Positions 9,284 to 19,709 are shown, numbered from the stretch's first letter. The stretch is 64,000 bases of DNA from an uncultured Pelagibacteraceae bacterium (GCA_902524285.1 CABZCR010000003.1:29469-93468), one strand, 5' to 3'. Notes: generated by a model from the sequence alone, not told the origin. Translations and numbers: made by a program.

Positions 9284-10213
9284 TTATAAGGCTTGTTCTA
9301 ATTCGGGAAGAACCTGAAACAAGTCTGCTACCAAACCATAGTCTGCTACATCAAATATAGGTGCTTCTTCATCTTTATTTATGGCAACTATAATTTTTGA
9401 GTCTTTCATGCCAGCCAAGTGCTGGATCGCTCCAGATATTCCGACCGCTATGTACAGTTCGGGTGCTACAACTTTACCAGTTTGTCCGACTTGATAATCA
9501 TTTGGAACAAAGCCTGCATCAACGGCAGCTCGAGATGCTCCAACAGCAGCTCCAAGTTTTTCAGCTACTTTATCCAAAAGTTCAAAGTTTTCTCCATTTT
9601 GCATTCCACGTCCACCTGAAATAATTGTCTTTGCAGAAGTAAGTTCTGGCCTATCAGATTTTGTTAGCTCTTCGCCCACAAATTCTGAAATTGATGGAAT
9701 ATTCTCAGCATTTATCTTTGCAACCTCGCATTCAGCAGAATCAGTTGTTGCAGCTTTGAAGGCAGTTGGTCTAACCGTGAGAACTTTCTTTGCGTCAGAT
9801 GTTTGTACAGTTGCAATAGCGTTACCAGCATAAATTGTTCTAATAAATGTATCTGCACTTTCAACAGCAACGATCTCCGATATTTGAGAGACATCAAGTT
9901 TTGCAGCAAGTCTAGGCATCACATTTTTACCAGTTGTTGTTGCTGCAGCCAAAAAGTAGTCATAATCGCCGGCAATATTAAAAATAACTTGAGTAAGTTT
10001 TTCAGCCAAAACATTATCAAATGCTGCATCATCCAAGTGGAGTAATTTACTCAATCCATTAATTTTTGAAGCCTCCGCAACAGCTTCATCAATATTTGAG
10101 CCCACAATAAGTCCGTGAACATCGCCTTCAATTTGAGACGCTGCTGTTATAGCTTTTAAACTTTGATCGCTGACCTTTCCGTTTGCATGCTCGATATAAA
10201 AAAGTGATGTCAT
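9284..10213 (-). CDS. etfA: Electron transfer flavoprotein subunit alpha
   Basis: C-terminal SGRGM-like [55 protein letters not shown]. Confidence 0.96.
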   Translation of the reverse strand: MTSLFYIEHANGKVSDQSLKAITAASQIEGDVHGLIVGSNIDEAVAEASKINGLSKLLHLDDAAFDNVLAEKLTQVIFNIAGDYDYFLAAATTTGKNVMPRLAAKLDVSQISEIVAVESADTFIRTIYAGNAIATVQTSDAKKVLTVRPTAFKAATTDSAECEVAKINAENIPSISEFVGEELTKSDRPELTSAKTIISGGRGMQNGENFELLDKVAEKLGAAVGASRAAVDAGFVPNDYQVGQTGKVVAPELYIAVGISGAIQHLAGMKDSKIIVAINKDEEAPIFDVADYGLVADLFQVLPELEQAL

Positions 10214-10959
10214 ATAACTCCTGCCTCATTTTTTAATTTTTCTACAAGATCTCCAACATTCTCGACTTTGATTCCAGCCTGACGCTTTGGAGGTTCAATA
10301 ACTTTTAAAATACTTACTCTGGGTGTAACATCAACTCCATAGTCGTTAGGAGATTTTTGATCAATTGGCTTCTTTTTTGCTTTCATTATGTTGGGCAGAG
10401 AAGCATACCTAGGTTCATTCAATCTTAAATCGGTGGTAATAATAGCGGGCATATTCAGATTTACAGTTTGTAAACCTCCATCTATTTCTCTGGTGACTTT
10501 AACCTTGTCGCCGTCGATTTCAACTTTTGAAGCAAAAGTTCCTTGAGGCATATCTGTTAGTGCAGCAAGCATTTGACCGGTTTGATTGTTATCTCCATCA
10601 ATCGCTTGCTTTCCGGATATCACTAGTCCAGGTGACTCGCTTTCACAAATTTTTGCTAGAATTTTTGCAATTGAAATAGGCTCAACTTTTTCTTCTGTGA
10701 GCACATGTATTCCTCGGTCAGCTCCCATTGCAAGAGCCGTTCGAATAGTTTCTTGACAAGATTGATTGCCGATTGAAACAGCGATGATCTCTTCAGCTTT
10801 ACCAGCTTCTTTTAATCTAATTGCCTCTTCAACTGCAATTTCACAAAAGGGGTTCATAGACATTTTTACATTCTCAGTTTCAACACCAGTTTGATCAGAT
10901 TTAACTCTGATGTTAACGTACGGATCAATAACTCTTTTGACAGGGACTAAAATTTTCAT
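10210..10959 (-). CDS. etfB: Electron transfer flavoprotein subunit beta
   Basis: [57 protein letters not shown]. Confidence 0.96.
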   Translation of the reverse strand: MKILVPVKRVIDPYVNIRVKSDQTGVETENVKMSMNPFCEIAVEEAIRLKEAGKAEEIIAVSIGNQSCQETIRTALAMGADRGIHVLTEEKVEPISIAKILAKICESESPGLVISGKQAIDGDNNQTGQMLAALTDMPQGTFASKVEIDGDKVKVTREIDGGLQTVNLNMPAIITTDLRLNEPRYASLPNIMKAKKKPIDQKSPNDYGVDVTPRVSILKVIEPPKRQAGIKVENVGDLVEKLKNEAGVI

Positions 10960-11002
10960 GATTTATGTGTTATAATATCTTTTTTAGTTGAGTAAACATA
11001 AA

Positions 11003-11566
11003 TTATACATTCTTACCAGGTTTCCACAAAATATCTTTTTTGCCATTGTTGTTTTCAACTCTCGATAAAACAAAAAATAAATCAGATAACCGATTGATAT
11101 ATTTAATTGCTTCTTCGTTGACCTCTTCTTTTTTTGCAAGTGCGACAATCTGAGTTTCAGCTCGGCGCGTTACAGTTCTTGCGTTGTGTAAAAATGCCGC
11201 AGACTGAGACCCTCCCGGTAGCACAAAAGAATTAAGGGGTGCTAACTTTGCGTTATATTTGTCAATTGTTTTTTCAATTCTTGTAACCTGCTTGCTTGTA
11301 ACGCGTAGCGGTTTATATTTTGGTTTTTTTTCAACTGGAGTTGCGAGATCAGCACCTAAATCAAATAAGTCATTTTGTATTTCTGAAATTATTTTTTTCA
11401 GAGATGATTTGGCACTCGTGTTTAAAATTCCAAGTATAGAATTCAGTTCATCGACAGTCCCGTATGCTTTTATTCTTATATTATCCTTAAATACACGTTT
11501 GCCAGATACTAGCCCTGTCTTGCCTTTATCACCGGCCCTTGTATAAATTTTATTGAGTTTTACCAT
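11003..11566 (-). CDS. PduO-type ATP:cob(I)alamin adenosyltransferase
   Basis: IYTRAGDKGKTGLVSGKRV, YGTVDELNS, FVLPGGSQSAAFLHNARTVTRRAE, INRLSDLFFVLSR. Confidence 0.93.
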   Translation of the reverse strand: MVKLNKIYTRAGDKGKTGLVSGKRVFKDNIRIKAYGTVDELNSILGILNTSAKSSLKKIISEIQNDLFDLGADLATPVEKKPKYKPLRVTSKQVTRIEKTIDKYNAKLAPLNSFVLPGGSQSAAFLHNARTVTRRAETQIVALAKKEEVNEEAIKYINRLSDLFFVLSRVENNNGKKDILWKPGKNV

Positions 11567-11769
11567 TAAGAACTAGTTGAAAAGTAAAGAGCACTCATAA
11601 TTATTACAATCGCAATAAACTGCAGAGTAATTCTAAGTCTCATAAGTTTATTTGAGTACTTTTTATTAAAATCTCCACCTTTAAACATAGCGTAAATACC
11701 TGTTCCTAAAACCGCTAAAACAGCAAGAAGTGATATAGGAATTAATAAGTAATATAAAAAACCTGGCAT
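11566..11769 (-). CDS. Small twin-TM HIG1-domain-like protein
   Basis: 67 aa, two hydrophobic helices, KYSNKLMRLRITLQFIAIVI motif typical of HIG1-like small proteins. Confidence 0.7.
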   Translation of the reverse strand: MPGFLYYLLIPISLLAVLAVLGTGIYAMFKGGDFNKKYSNKLMRLRITLQFIAIVIIMSALYFSTSS

Positions 11770-11775
11770 ATAAAA

Positions 11776-13431
11776 TTAAGCAGGGTTCGTAGAAACAAGT
11801 CGACGTGTTACAATGTCGGCCTGTATCTCTGCAGTTCCTTCAAATATATTTAAAATTCTGGAGTCACATAAAATTCTACTTATTGGATACTCAAGCGCAA
11901 ACCCATTACCTCCATGAATTTGGACTCCGTTATCTGCGCATGCCCAAGCAACTCTAGCAGCCAACATTTTTGCCATTCCTGCTTCCAAATCACATCTGTG
12001 TCCTTTATCTTTTTCTCTTGCAGCATAATAAGTTAATTGTCTTGCAGCCATAATCTCAGTAGCCATAGAAACAATTTTCGATGCATTTCTAGGTTTGTCA
12101 TACAGCGAACCGCCATTTGTATCTAGCCTATCTATTGCGTATTGCATTGCAGTTTCAAAAGCTGATTGTGCTACACCCAGTGCTCTAGCTGCAGTTTGTA
12201 TACGAGCTGCTTCAAAAGTTTCCATCATTTGTTTGAAGCCATTTCCTTCTTTTTCACCAAGTAAATTTTCTTTTTTAACTTTAAAGCCGTCAAAAGCCAT
12301 TTCGTACTCTTTCATGCCTCTGTAGCCTAAAACCTCGATTTCACCACCACTAATTCCTTCATCAGGGAACATATTATCGTCATCACCCCTCTGTTTTTCA
12401 GCAAGGAACATTGATAAACCTTTATAGCCTTTTTCATCAGGGTTTGTGCGTGCTAATAACATCATCACGTCACTTCGAGCTCCATGTGTAACCCATGTCT
12501 TGTTTCCTGTGATTGTATAGTGCTCTCCATTTGCAACTGCCCTTGTTTTGAATGAGCCCATATCAGATCCTGAATGAGGTTCGGTTAAAACAGCGCATGG
12601 AAGCATTTCACCAGATGCAATTTTCGGTAAATATTTATTTTTCTGTTCTTCGGTGCCACCTGTAATCAATAATTCGGCAGCTATATCGCCGCGTGTACCA
12701 AGTGAGCCAATGCCAATATAACCCCTTGCAAGTTCCTCAGTTACCACACAGTCAACAAATCTTGTCATTCCAAGCCCACCGTATTCTTCAGGTATCGTCA
12801 GACCAAATACACCAAGTTCAGACATTTTTTCAATTACAGACATCGGAATAAGGTTATCTTTAAGATGCCATTCATGAGCGTTTGGCGTCACATCATCTTC
12901 AACAAATTTTCTAAATTGATCTTGAATTATTGATGTAGTTTCATCTAGGCCGCTATTACCAAAGTTTTTACTTGAAAATCCATCTTTTAATAATTGAGCA
13001 AGTTTCATGCGATCTGCAGTACTATTGCCATTCAAAATCAGGTCATTAAATTCTTCGGTCCCTGTTTCTTGAAAGAGACCATTTTTTAATCCTAAATCTT
13101 GAGGACGAACATACTCAAGTTGTGACATTGGTATCCCAGATTTAATTTGCGCACAGTATTCCGAAAAAGTAATTTGCAAAATTAATTGCTCTGTTTCATT
13201 AAACGTCCCGGTCGAGTCTAGGTTTGAGGCCCAATTAACCATTTCTTTCAAAGTAGCTCTATATGCAGCAACCCAAGATAAGCCATGTGCAGCATGTTGT
13301 TCCCTATCTAGATTATCACGAGATAATTTTCCATTAATAATTAACTCACCTCTTACATGTTGCAGGGCAGCATCGTAATACTTATCGACAGTAATAAGGG
13401 ATTTTTGACATTTAGAAATTATTTCGTGCAT
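11776..13431 (-). CDS. mcd: Acyl-CoA dehydrogenase, likely (2S)-methylsuccinyl-CoA dehydrogenase of the ethylmalonyl-CoA pathway
   Basis: 551 aa acyl-CoA dehydrogenase with a ~150-aa N-terminal extension, GLTIPEEYGG, LTEPHSGSDMGSF, IHGGNGFALEYPISR; directly next to ccr. Confidence 0.85.
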   Translation of the reverse strand: MHEIISKCQKSLITVDKYYDAALQHVRGELIINGKLSRDNLDREQHAAHGLSWVAAYRATLKEMVNWASNLDSTGTFNETEQLILQITFSEYCAQIKSGIPMSQLEYVRPQDLGLKNGLFQETGTEEFNDLILNGNSTADRMKLAQLLKDGFSSKNFGNSGLDETTSIIQDQFRKFVEDDVTPNAHEWHLKDNLIPMSVIEKMSELGVFGLTIPEEYGGLGMTRFVDCVVTEELARGYIGIGSLGTRGDIAAELLITGGTEEQKNKYLPKIASGEMLPCAVLTEPHSGSDMGSFKTRAVANGEHYTITGNKTWVTHGARSDVMMLLARTNPDEKGYKGLSMFLAEKQRGDDDNMFPDEGISGGEIEVLGYRGMKEYEMAFDGFKVKKENLLGEKEGNGFKQMMETFEAARIQTAARALGVAQSAFETAMQYAIDRLDTNGGSLYDKPRNASKIVSMATEIMAARQLTYYAAREKDKGHRCDLEAGMAKMLAARVAWACADNGVQIHGGNGFALEYPISRILCDSRILNIFEGTAEIQADIVTRRLVSTNPA

Positions 13432-13441
13432 GTTTAACTTT

Positions 13442-14677
13442 CTAGTTTAGAGATTTTTGTCCTTCTTTTGCAGCGCCAACAAGGACAGCCATATTTCCAC
13501 CTTTATGTTCATTGTTAAGCATCTTTTCATGAGCATCAGGAATATTGTTCCATGCAAAAAGCTCTGACATACAAGGATCTAATGTACCGTCAATAACAAG
13601 TTCATTCGCTGCATTCGCTTGCTTTGAATTTCCAAAGTGTGATCCCTGAAGTCTTTTACTTTGCATCCATAGATATCTAGCATCTAATGTGAGATTATAT
13701 CCTGTGGTACCAGCACAAATAACAACCATTCCTCCTGGTTTTACTACAAAACATGAAACGGGAACGGTAGTTTCGCCCGGATGCTCAAATACCATGTCAA
13801 CATTATTACCCTTACCTGTAAATTCCCATAGGGCCTTTCCAAATTTTCTAACTTCTTTCATATAGTTTGCATATGTTTCAGCGTCATCAATATCAGGATG
13901 TTCACCCCAACAATCAAAATCTTTTCTGTTTAGAACACCTACAGCTCCAAGATCTTTTACATAATCAATTTTAGAGTTATCAGAAACAATACCAATTGGT
14001 TTAGCGCCAACAATTTTTGCAAGTTGTACTGCCATGCTTCCAAGGCCTCCTGATGCGCCCCATATTAAAACAAACTCACCCGGCTTTAATTCATTGGGAG
14101 CGTGGCCAAATAGCATTCTATATGCAGTTGCGAGGGTTAACATATAACAACCACTTTCTTCCCAAGATAAATTTGGTGGCTTACGTAAAACTTGGTGCGC
14201 TTGAACAGCTGTGAATTGAGCAAAGGTTCCATCAGCTGTTTCGTAACCAAAGACCTTATTTGTTTTTGATATCATTGGTTCACCACCATTAACCTCAGCA
14301 TCCTCATGATCCCACTGCATACCATGAATGATTACCTCATCGCCCACTTTCCATTTTTTTACGCCAGAACCAACTTTCCAAACAATTCCAGAACAATCAG
14401 AACCTGCGATGTGATAGTCTTTTTTAGTCATATCAAGCGTAGATACAGGTTTTCCAAGACCAGCCCAAACACCGTTGTAGTTTACACCCGCGGCCATTAC
14501 AAATATCAAAACGTCATTGGATCCAACTTCAGGAACATCAAATTCTTCTTCTTTAAATGATTGCATTGGGTTTCCATGACGATCTCTTCTGATTACCCAT
14601 GCGTGCATTTTCTTAGGGACAAAACCAAGAGGTGGAACTTCACCTATTGCATAAATGTCTTTTTCTTCAGTGGTCAT
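13442..14677 (-). CDS. ccr: Crotonyl-CoA carboxylase/reductase
   Basis: MDR-family protein with MHAWVIRRDRHGNPMQSFKEEEFDVPEVGSNDVLIFVMAAGVNYNGVWAGLGKPVS, WGASGGLGSMAVQLAK, FEHPGETTVPVS; next to Mcd and Ecm genes. Confidence 0.93.
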   Translation of the reverse strand: MTTEEKDIYAIGEVPPLGFVPKKMHAWVIRRDRHGNPMQSFKEEEFDVPEVGSNDVLIFVMAAGVNYNGVWAGLGKPVSTLDMTKKDYHIAGSDCSGIVWKVGSGVKKWKVGDEVIIHGMQWDHEDAEVNGGEPMISKTNKVFGYETADGTFAQFTAVQAHQVLRKPPNLSWEESGCYMLTLATAYRMLFGHAPNELKPGEFVLIWGASGGLGSMAVQLAKIVGAKPIGIVSDNSKIDYVKDLGAVGVLNRKDFDCWGEHPDIDDAETYANYMKEVRKFGKALWEFTGKGNNVDMVFEHPGETTVPVSCFVVKPGGMVVICAGTTGYNLTLDARYLWMQSKRLQGSHFGNSKQANAANELVIDGTLDPCMSELFAWNNIPDAHEKMLNNEHKGGNMAVLVGAAKEGQKSLN

Positions 14678-14811
14678 AAATCTGCTCCTGTAGTGTAATT
14701 TATATAAAACTAATGTTTCTTTTTTCTAGGTTTATAGCCATTTTAGCTAGATTAGTATATACATTTTAAATAAAAGGATTTAATAAAACCAAAAAAAAAC
14801 GTTGAAAAACA

Positions 14812-16767
14812 ATGGATAAACCTTGGCTCATAAGAACTTACGCAGGACATTCGTCTGCCAAAAAGTCAAATGAACTCTATCTTAAGAACCTATCAAAAGG
14901 TCAAACAGGTATCTCAGTAGCGTTTGATTTACCTACTCAAACTGGGTATGACAGTGATCACATTCTCGCTAAAGGGGAGGTTGGCAAAGTTGGTGTTCCA
15001 ATCTGTCATATTGGTGATATGAGATCGCTCTTTAATCAAATTCCATTAGATAAAATGAATACATCAATGACCATTAATGCTACAGCTGCATGGTTGCTAA
15101 GTTTATATGTAGCCGTTGCAGATGAACAGGGCATAGACAGAAATAAATTACGGGGAACAACTCAAAACGATGTTTTAAAAGAATATCTATCAAGAGGAAC
15201 ATATATTCTTCCACCTGACCCAAGTTTAAAAATAATATCTGACGTGATTACTTTTACTTTTAAAGAAATGCCAAATTGGAATCCAATCAATGTATGTCCT
15301 TACCATTTAGTTGAAGTAGGCGCAACTCCTGAGCAGGAATTAGCTTTTGGTCTTTCAATTGCAGTTGCGTATCTAGATAAAGTTAAAACCTCAAATGTGT
15401 TATCAGAGGAAGAATTTGAAAATGTAGTAGGTCGCATAAGCTTCTTCGTTAATTCTGGAATCAAATTTATTACTGAGATGTGTAAAATGAGAGCATTTGT
15501 GTCATTGTGGAATGAAATTACAAAAGAGAGATATGGTGTTAAGGATCCTAAAAATAGAAGATTTAGATATGGCATGCAAGTAAACAGTCTTGGATTAACT
15601 GAGCAACAACCTGAGAATAATGTATATAGAATATTAATTGAAATGCTAGGCGTCGTTCTCTCAAAGGATGCAAGAGCAAGAGCAGTTCAATTACCAGCTT
15701 GGAATGAAGCAATGGGATTGCCAAGACCATGGGATCAACAATGGTCCTTAAGATTACAACAAATTGTTGCGTATGAAACAGATCTTCTAAATTTTGACGA
15801 TATATTCAATGGCTCTGAAGTAATTGATGAAAAGGTTAAAAATCTTAAAGAGACTGCGATGAAAGAATTTAATCACATTCAATCAATTGGTGGTGCAGTA
15901 GCTGCAGTTGAAAGTGGTTACTTAAAACAGGAATTGGTCAATTCTCAAAAAGAAAGGCTAAAAAGAATTAATGATAAAGAGCAAATCGTTGTTGGAGTTA
16001 ATGAGTTTGTTGAGACTGAAGAGTCACCTCTTGTATCAAATGATGGAGGCATAGAGACAATTGATCCAAAAATTGAAAATGAACAAGTAAAAGCAGTTAT
16101 TGATTGGAGACAAAACAGAGATCAAAAACAGGTTGATAGCGCTTTAAATCAATTAAGCGAAGCAGCAAAATCTGGAGAAAACATAATGGAAGCTTCTATT
16201 ACAGCTGCAAAAGCAGGTGTAACAACAGGTGAATGGTCTCAAATACTTCGGGATGTTTTTGGTGAGTTCAAAGCACCGACTGGTATAACTAATATTCAAC
16301 CATCCAATAACGAAGATTACAGCCCAATACGTAAAAGAGTTGAGTCATTGTCAGATAAGATGGGAAGAAGAATTAAATTTCTTGTAGGCAAACCTGGCCT
16401 TGACGGACATTCTAGTGGAGCTGAACAAATTGCTGTAAGTGCGAGTGATTGTGGAATGGATGTTTTGTACGAAGGAATTAGATTAACACCAGAACAAATA
16501 GTAAAATCATCTGTTGAAGAAGATGTACACATCATTGGACTTTCTATTCTATCTGGTTCTCATGTGCAGCTTGTCGAGGAAATTATGAATGAAATGAAAA
16601 AAAATAAAGTAGATGATATCCCGGTAATTGTAGGAGGTATAATTCCAACAGAAGATGAAAAGATCTTAATTAAAAATGGAGTTCAAGCAGTTTATACTCC
16701 AAAGGATTATCAGCTGAAAGATATAATGAGTGACATTGTGAGCATTGTTGAGAGAAAAGTATCTTAA
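14812..16767 (+). CDS. ecm: Ethylmalonyl-CoA mutase (B12-dependent)
   Basis: [36 protein letters not shown]-terminal B12-binding LVGKPGLDGHSSGAEQIAV; divergent from ccr. In-frame TGA 9 nt upstream supports the start. Confidence 0.92.
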   Translation: MDKPWLIRTYAGHSSAKKSNELYLKNLSKGQTGISVAFDLPTQTGYDSDHILAKGEVGKVGVPICHIGDMRSLFNQIPLDKMNTSMTINATAAWLLSLYVAVADEQGIDRNKLRGTTQNDVLKEYLSRGTYILPPDPSLKIISDVITFTFKEMPNWNPINVCPYHLVEVGATPEQELAFGLSIAVAYLDKVKTSNVLSEEEFENVVGRISFFVNSGIKFITEMCKMRAFVSLWNEITKERYGVKDPKNRRFRYGMQVNSLGLTEQQPENNVYRILIEMLGVVLSKDARARAVQLPAWNEAMGLPRPWDQQWSLRLQQIVAYETDLLNFDDIFNGSEVIDEKVKNLKETAMKEFNHIQSIGGAVAAVESGYLKQELVNSQKERLKRINDKEQIVVGVNEFVETEESPLVSNDGGIETIDPKIENEQVKAVIDWRQNRDQKQVDSALNQLSEAAKSGENIMEASITAAKAGVTTGEWSQILRDVFGEFKAPTGITNIQPSNNEDYSPIRKRVESLSDKMGRRIKFLVGKPGLDGHSSGAEQIAVSASDCGMDVLYEGIRLTPEQIVKSSVEEDVHIIGLSILSGSHVQLVEEIMNEMKKNKVDDIPVIVGGIIPTEDEKILIKNGVQAVYTPKDYQLKDIMSDIVSIVERKVS

Positions 16768-17420
16768 TGCCAATCTTAAGTGGACCAGTTTTAGAACCCC
16801 AAGACTCTTCAAAGCCATCAAAACTTGTAATATTTTGTCATGGATACGGCGCAGATGGCAATGATCTGATTGGCCTTGCTAATTATATTCAGCCTCAAAT
16901 GCCCGATGCAGTTTTTTTATCACCTAATGCACCTGAAAAATGTGGATTAAACCCAATGGGATATCAATGGTTTGATTTTCAATCGGGTGATCCTGCAACT
17001 ATTTGGAAAGGTGTGTTAAATGCAGCTGATACACTTAATGGTTATATTGATGAACAACTTAAGAATTATGAGTTAAGTGATGATAATTTAGCGCTCGTAG
17101 GTTTCAGTCAAGGCACAATGATGAGTTTACATGTCGGCCTTAGAAGAGAAAATTCAATGAGAGCAATTGTTGGCTTTTCAGGAAGGTTAATTGCTCCAGA
17201 ACTTCTTAAAAATGAATTAAAGTCAAAACCTCCAATTTACCTAATTCATGGAGATATGGACCCTATGGTTCCTTATCAAGAAACTATTGAAGCTGAAAAA
17301 AAATTATCACAATTGAGCATAGATGTTAAGGCTCATATTTCTACAAACACTCAGCATTCAATTGCTCAAGACGGATTAGATATAGCTATTAAATTCTTAG
17401 TCGAAAAATTCTCAAATTAA
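16767..17420 (+). CDS. Phospholipase/carboxylesterase family serine hydrolase
   Basis: VIFCHGYGADGNDLIGLA, LVGFSQGTMMSLHVGLR (GxSxG), IHGDMDPMVPY. Confidence 0.9.
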   Translation: MPILSGPVLEPQDSSKPSKLVIFCHGYGADGNDLIGLANYIQPQMPDAVFLSPNAPEKCGLNPMGYQWFDFQSGDPATIWKGVLNAADTLNGYIDEQLKNYELSDDNLALVGFSQGTMMSLHVGLRRENSMRAIVGFSGRLIAPELLKNELKSKPPIYLIHGDMDPMVPYQETIEAEKKLSQLSIDVKAHISTNTQHSIAQDGLDIAIKFLVEKFSN

Positions 17421-17464
17421 AATATTTTTTGAAATATTTATACAATTGCATATATTAATTAATA

Positions 17465-18022
17465 ATGAGTATTGCAGTTCCTTTAGAAAAATGTCCAGCT
17501 TTGGTTCTAAATTCAGATTTCAGGCCTCTTAGCCATTATCCGCTTTCTCTCTGGTGTTGGCAGGATAGTGTAAAAGCTGTTGTTCTTGGAAGGGTAAATA
17601 TTGTATCAAACTATGAAAGAGAAATTAGAAGTCCAAGTTTTCAAATGTATTTGCCAAGCGTTATTAGTCTGAAAACTTACATCAAGCCAAATAGAAATCC
17701 AATATTCTCAAGATTTAACGTTTTTTTGCGTGATAAGTTTAGTTGTCAATATTGTGGTTCAAAGAAAGATTTAACATTTGATCATCTTATACCTAGATCA
17801 CACGGCGGTGAAACAACTTGGGAAAATATTGTAACAGCATGTTCAAGTTGTAACGTAAAAAAGGGAGGAAAACTTTTGAAAAACTCGGGTATGAAGCCTC
17901 TCAATATTCCAAAAGTACCTACAATGGCTGATTTAGATAAATGTGGCCGTTCTTTTCCTCCTAACTTTTTGCATGAAAGCTGGATGGATTTCTTATATTG
18001 GGATATTCAACTAGAAAGATAA
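17465..18022 (+). CDS. HNH endonuclease family protein
   Basis: CQYCGSKKDLTFDHLIPRSHGGETTWENIVTACSSCNVKKG. Confidence 0.93.
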   Translation: MSIAVPLEKCPALVLNSDFRPLSHYPLSLWCWQDSVKAVVLGRVNIVSNYEREIRSPSFQMYLPSVISLKTYIKPNRNPIFSRFNVFLRDKFSCQYCGSKKDLTFDHLIPRSHGGETTWENIVTACSSCNVKKGGKLLKNSGMKPLNIPKVPTMADLDKCGRSFPPNFLHESWMDFLYWDIQLER

Positions 18023-18550
18023 TTAAATTCTCTCAGCCAAAAAAATAGCAGCTTTTGTTGTTTCATTGATTGTTTTTCTTAAAACAGAATAACCAAAGGC
18101 TTCTCGAGACCCTTCATCAATAGCGGTATTTTTATGTTCAACTTCATCATCGCGAAATTTTACTAATTTTTTTCTTAATTCTTCGTCCACTCCCTCTAGT
18201 TGATCAATTTGTTTTTGATAATGTTTTTCAATAATTTCTTCAACTGCCTCAGTGCACACATAGGCTGCTTTGGGGCCCATGAGGGCAGTACCTACACCCA
18301 TTGCGTAAGCACCAATACCAAATAGGCCTTTCAGTTTTGTGGGTCTGATCTTTTTTTCTTTGGCGATATTGTCGAAAAAGTCTAAATGTTCTTCTTCATC
18401 TTTAGCCATTTTCGATATTTGGTCAAAATCTTTCTTATTTTTTTGAAGTTTGAATATCATTTTCTGGCCCTGATATATTTGCTGAGCACCAAGCTCACCT
18501 GCCTGATCAACTCTAATAATCTTTTTTAAAATTTTTTCTTTAACGTTCAT
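18023..18550 (-). CDS. coq7: Ubiquinone biosynthesis hydroxylase Coq7 family
   Basis: RVDQAGELGAQQIYQGQ, DEEEHLDFF, EEIIEKHYQKQ, FRDDEVEHKNTA di-iron motifs. Confidence 0.93.
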   Translation of the reverse strand: MNVKEKILKKIIRVDQAGELGAQQIYQGQKMIFKLQKNKKDFDQISKMAKDEEEHLDFFDNIAKEKKIRPTKLKGLFGIGAYAMGVGTALMGPKAAYVCTEAVEEIIEKHYQKQIDQLEGVDEELRKKLVKFRDDEVEHKNTAIDEGSREAFGYSVLRKTINETTKAAIFLAERI

Positions 18551-19019
18551 TTTTCAAAAATACAAAATACAAAGTTATAGATAATAGTAAAAATGTCATA
18601 ATCAAGTTTGCCTCAGCTACCGAAATAAAATTAAATAAATAAGTAGGTTCGTCACATCTTATCAATGGAGTTTGATTAAGACTTTCTAAAAGTTTAGACT
18701 TGTCAGATAAATCAGACAAATTGGAGGTACATCCTGAATTTAAATTAACCAAGCCTCTTTCGACCAATACATGTCTTAAGGTATACAAAAATCCAAATAG
18801 TAAAATCAGAATTGAAGCATAGTTTGCGATCTTTTTAATTGTTGCTCTTTTTTCAAATTTAAAAATAATTGATGCCAGACCTATTATAATTAATAAATAG
18901 TAAGGATACCTTTCAACGAGACACATGTCACAAGGAGCCATATTAAATACGTATTGCAGTACGAATACTGCAATTATTACTAATGCTGAGATAATAAAGT
19001 TGATGTTAATAAGACTCAT
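18540..19019 (-). CDS. DsbB-family disulfide bond formation protein
   Basis: Four TM helices, APCDMCLVERYPYY and a second Cys pair. Confidence 0.85.
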   Translation of the reverse strand: MSLININFIISALVIIAVFVLQYVFNMAPCDMCLVERYPYYLLIIIGLASIIFKFEKRATIKKIANYASILILLFGFLYTLRHVLVERGLVNLNSGCTSNLSDLSDKSKLLESLNQTPLIRCDEPTYLFNFISVAEANLIMTFLLLSITLYFVFLKNER

Positions 19020-19023
19020 AATT

Positions 19024-19653
19024 CTAGTATGTAATATATAAAATGCCTAAAATCACTAAAGTTATTAGAATAAACGAATATAAATTTATTCTTTTTTCAA
19101 ATGATTCAAGTGCAATGCTTCCAAATCGATAGATTAAATAGCCTATAAGAAAAAATCTCACTGATCTTGAGACCACACTTGCAACTAAGAAAATAAAAAA
19201 ATTAATACCTAAAAAACCACTTGTCAGTGTAACAATTTTAAAAGGAATAGGAGTAAAACCACCTATGAAAACGTAAAGGAAACCATAATTATCTATGTCA
19301 TTAATAAATGAGTTAAATGACTCAACCAAATTTAAATTCTGAAGAATAAAATTTCCCACACTATTGAAGAAGTATACACCAATAAAATATGCAATTATCG
19401 CTCCAGTGATTGAGCCAAGAACTGACAGTCCAGCAATTTTAAATATTTTCTTTTTGTCTAACGCCATCATTGGAACCATGAATATTTCTTGAGGGAATGG
19501 AAAAATAATTGCTTCAATTAATCCCATCAAAAAGATAAAAGGATAAGCGAACTTAGTTTTTATAAATCGCTCACCAAGTGAGACAAAATACGCTTTTAAG
19601 TTATGATAAATTGAGATTAACATACCATTGCTAATATATATATTTGCATACAT
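19024..19653 (-). CDS. YqaA/DedA-like (VTT/SNARE-associated) membrane protein
   Basis: FPFPQEIFMVPMMALD, GSITGAIIAYFIG, FIGGFTPIPFKIVTLTSGFLGI. Confidence 0.8.
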   Translation of the reverse strand: MYANIYISNGMLISIYHNLKAYFVSLGERFIKTKFAYPFIFLMGLIEAIIFPFPQEIFMVPMMALDKKKIFKIAGLSVLGSITGAIIAYFIGVYFFNSVGNFILQNLNLVESFNSFINDIDNYGFLYVFIGGFTPIPFKIVTLTSGFLGINFFIFLVASVVSRSVRFFLIGYLIYRFGSIALESFEKRINLYSFILITLVILGILYITY

Positions 19654-19709
19654 AATTCTACTAAGCCTTTATAACGAATATATGTAAAGTATAATAAGTC
19701 TTTAAGAAT

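Noticed and set aside
9397-10045. Several ORFs antisense or out of frame to etfA (9397-9624, 9419-9619, 9712-9909, 9803-10045)
   Set aside because: They lie entirely within etfA, share no recognisable motif and lack independent control signals; shadow ORFs.
17421-17464. AAATATTT...AAATATTT inverted repeat after the esterase as a terminator
   Set aside because: A/T-only stem with no T-run beyond background composition; not distinguishable from chance in this AT-rich genome.
17465-18022. HNH endonuclease as a defence or mobile nuclease
   Set aside because: It belongs to a broadly conserved chromosomal HNH family and is flanked by housekeeping genes; no restriction-modification, toxin or intron context.
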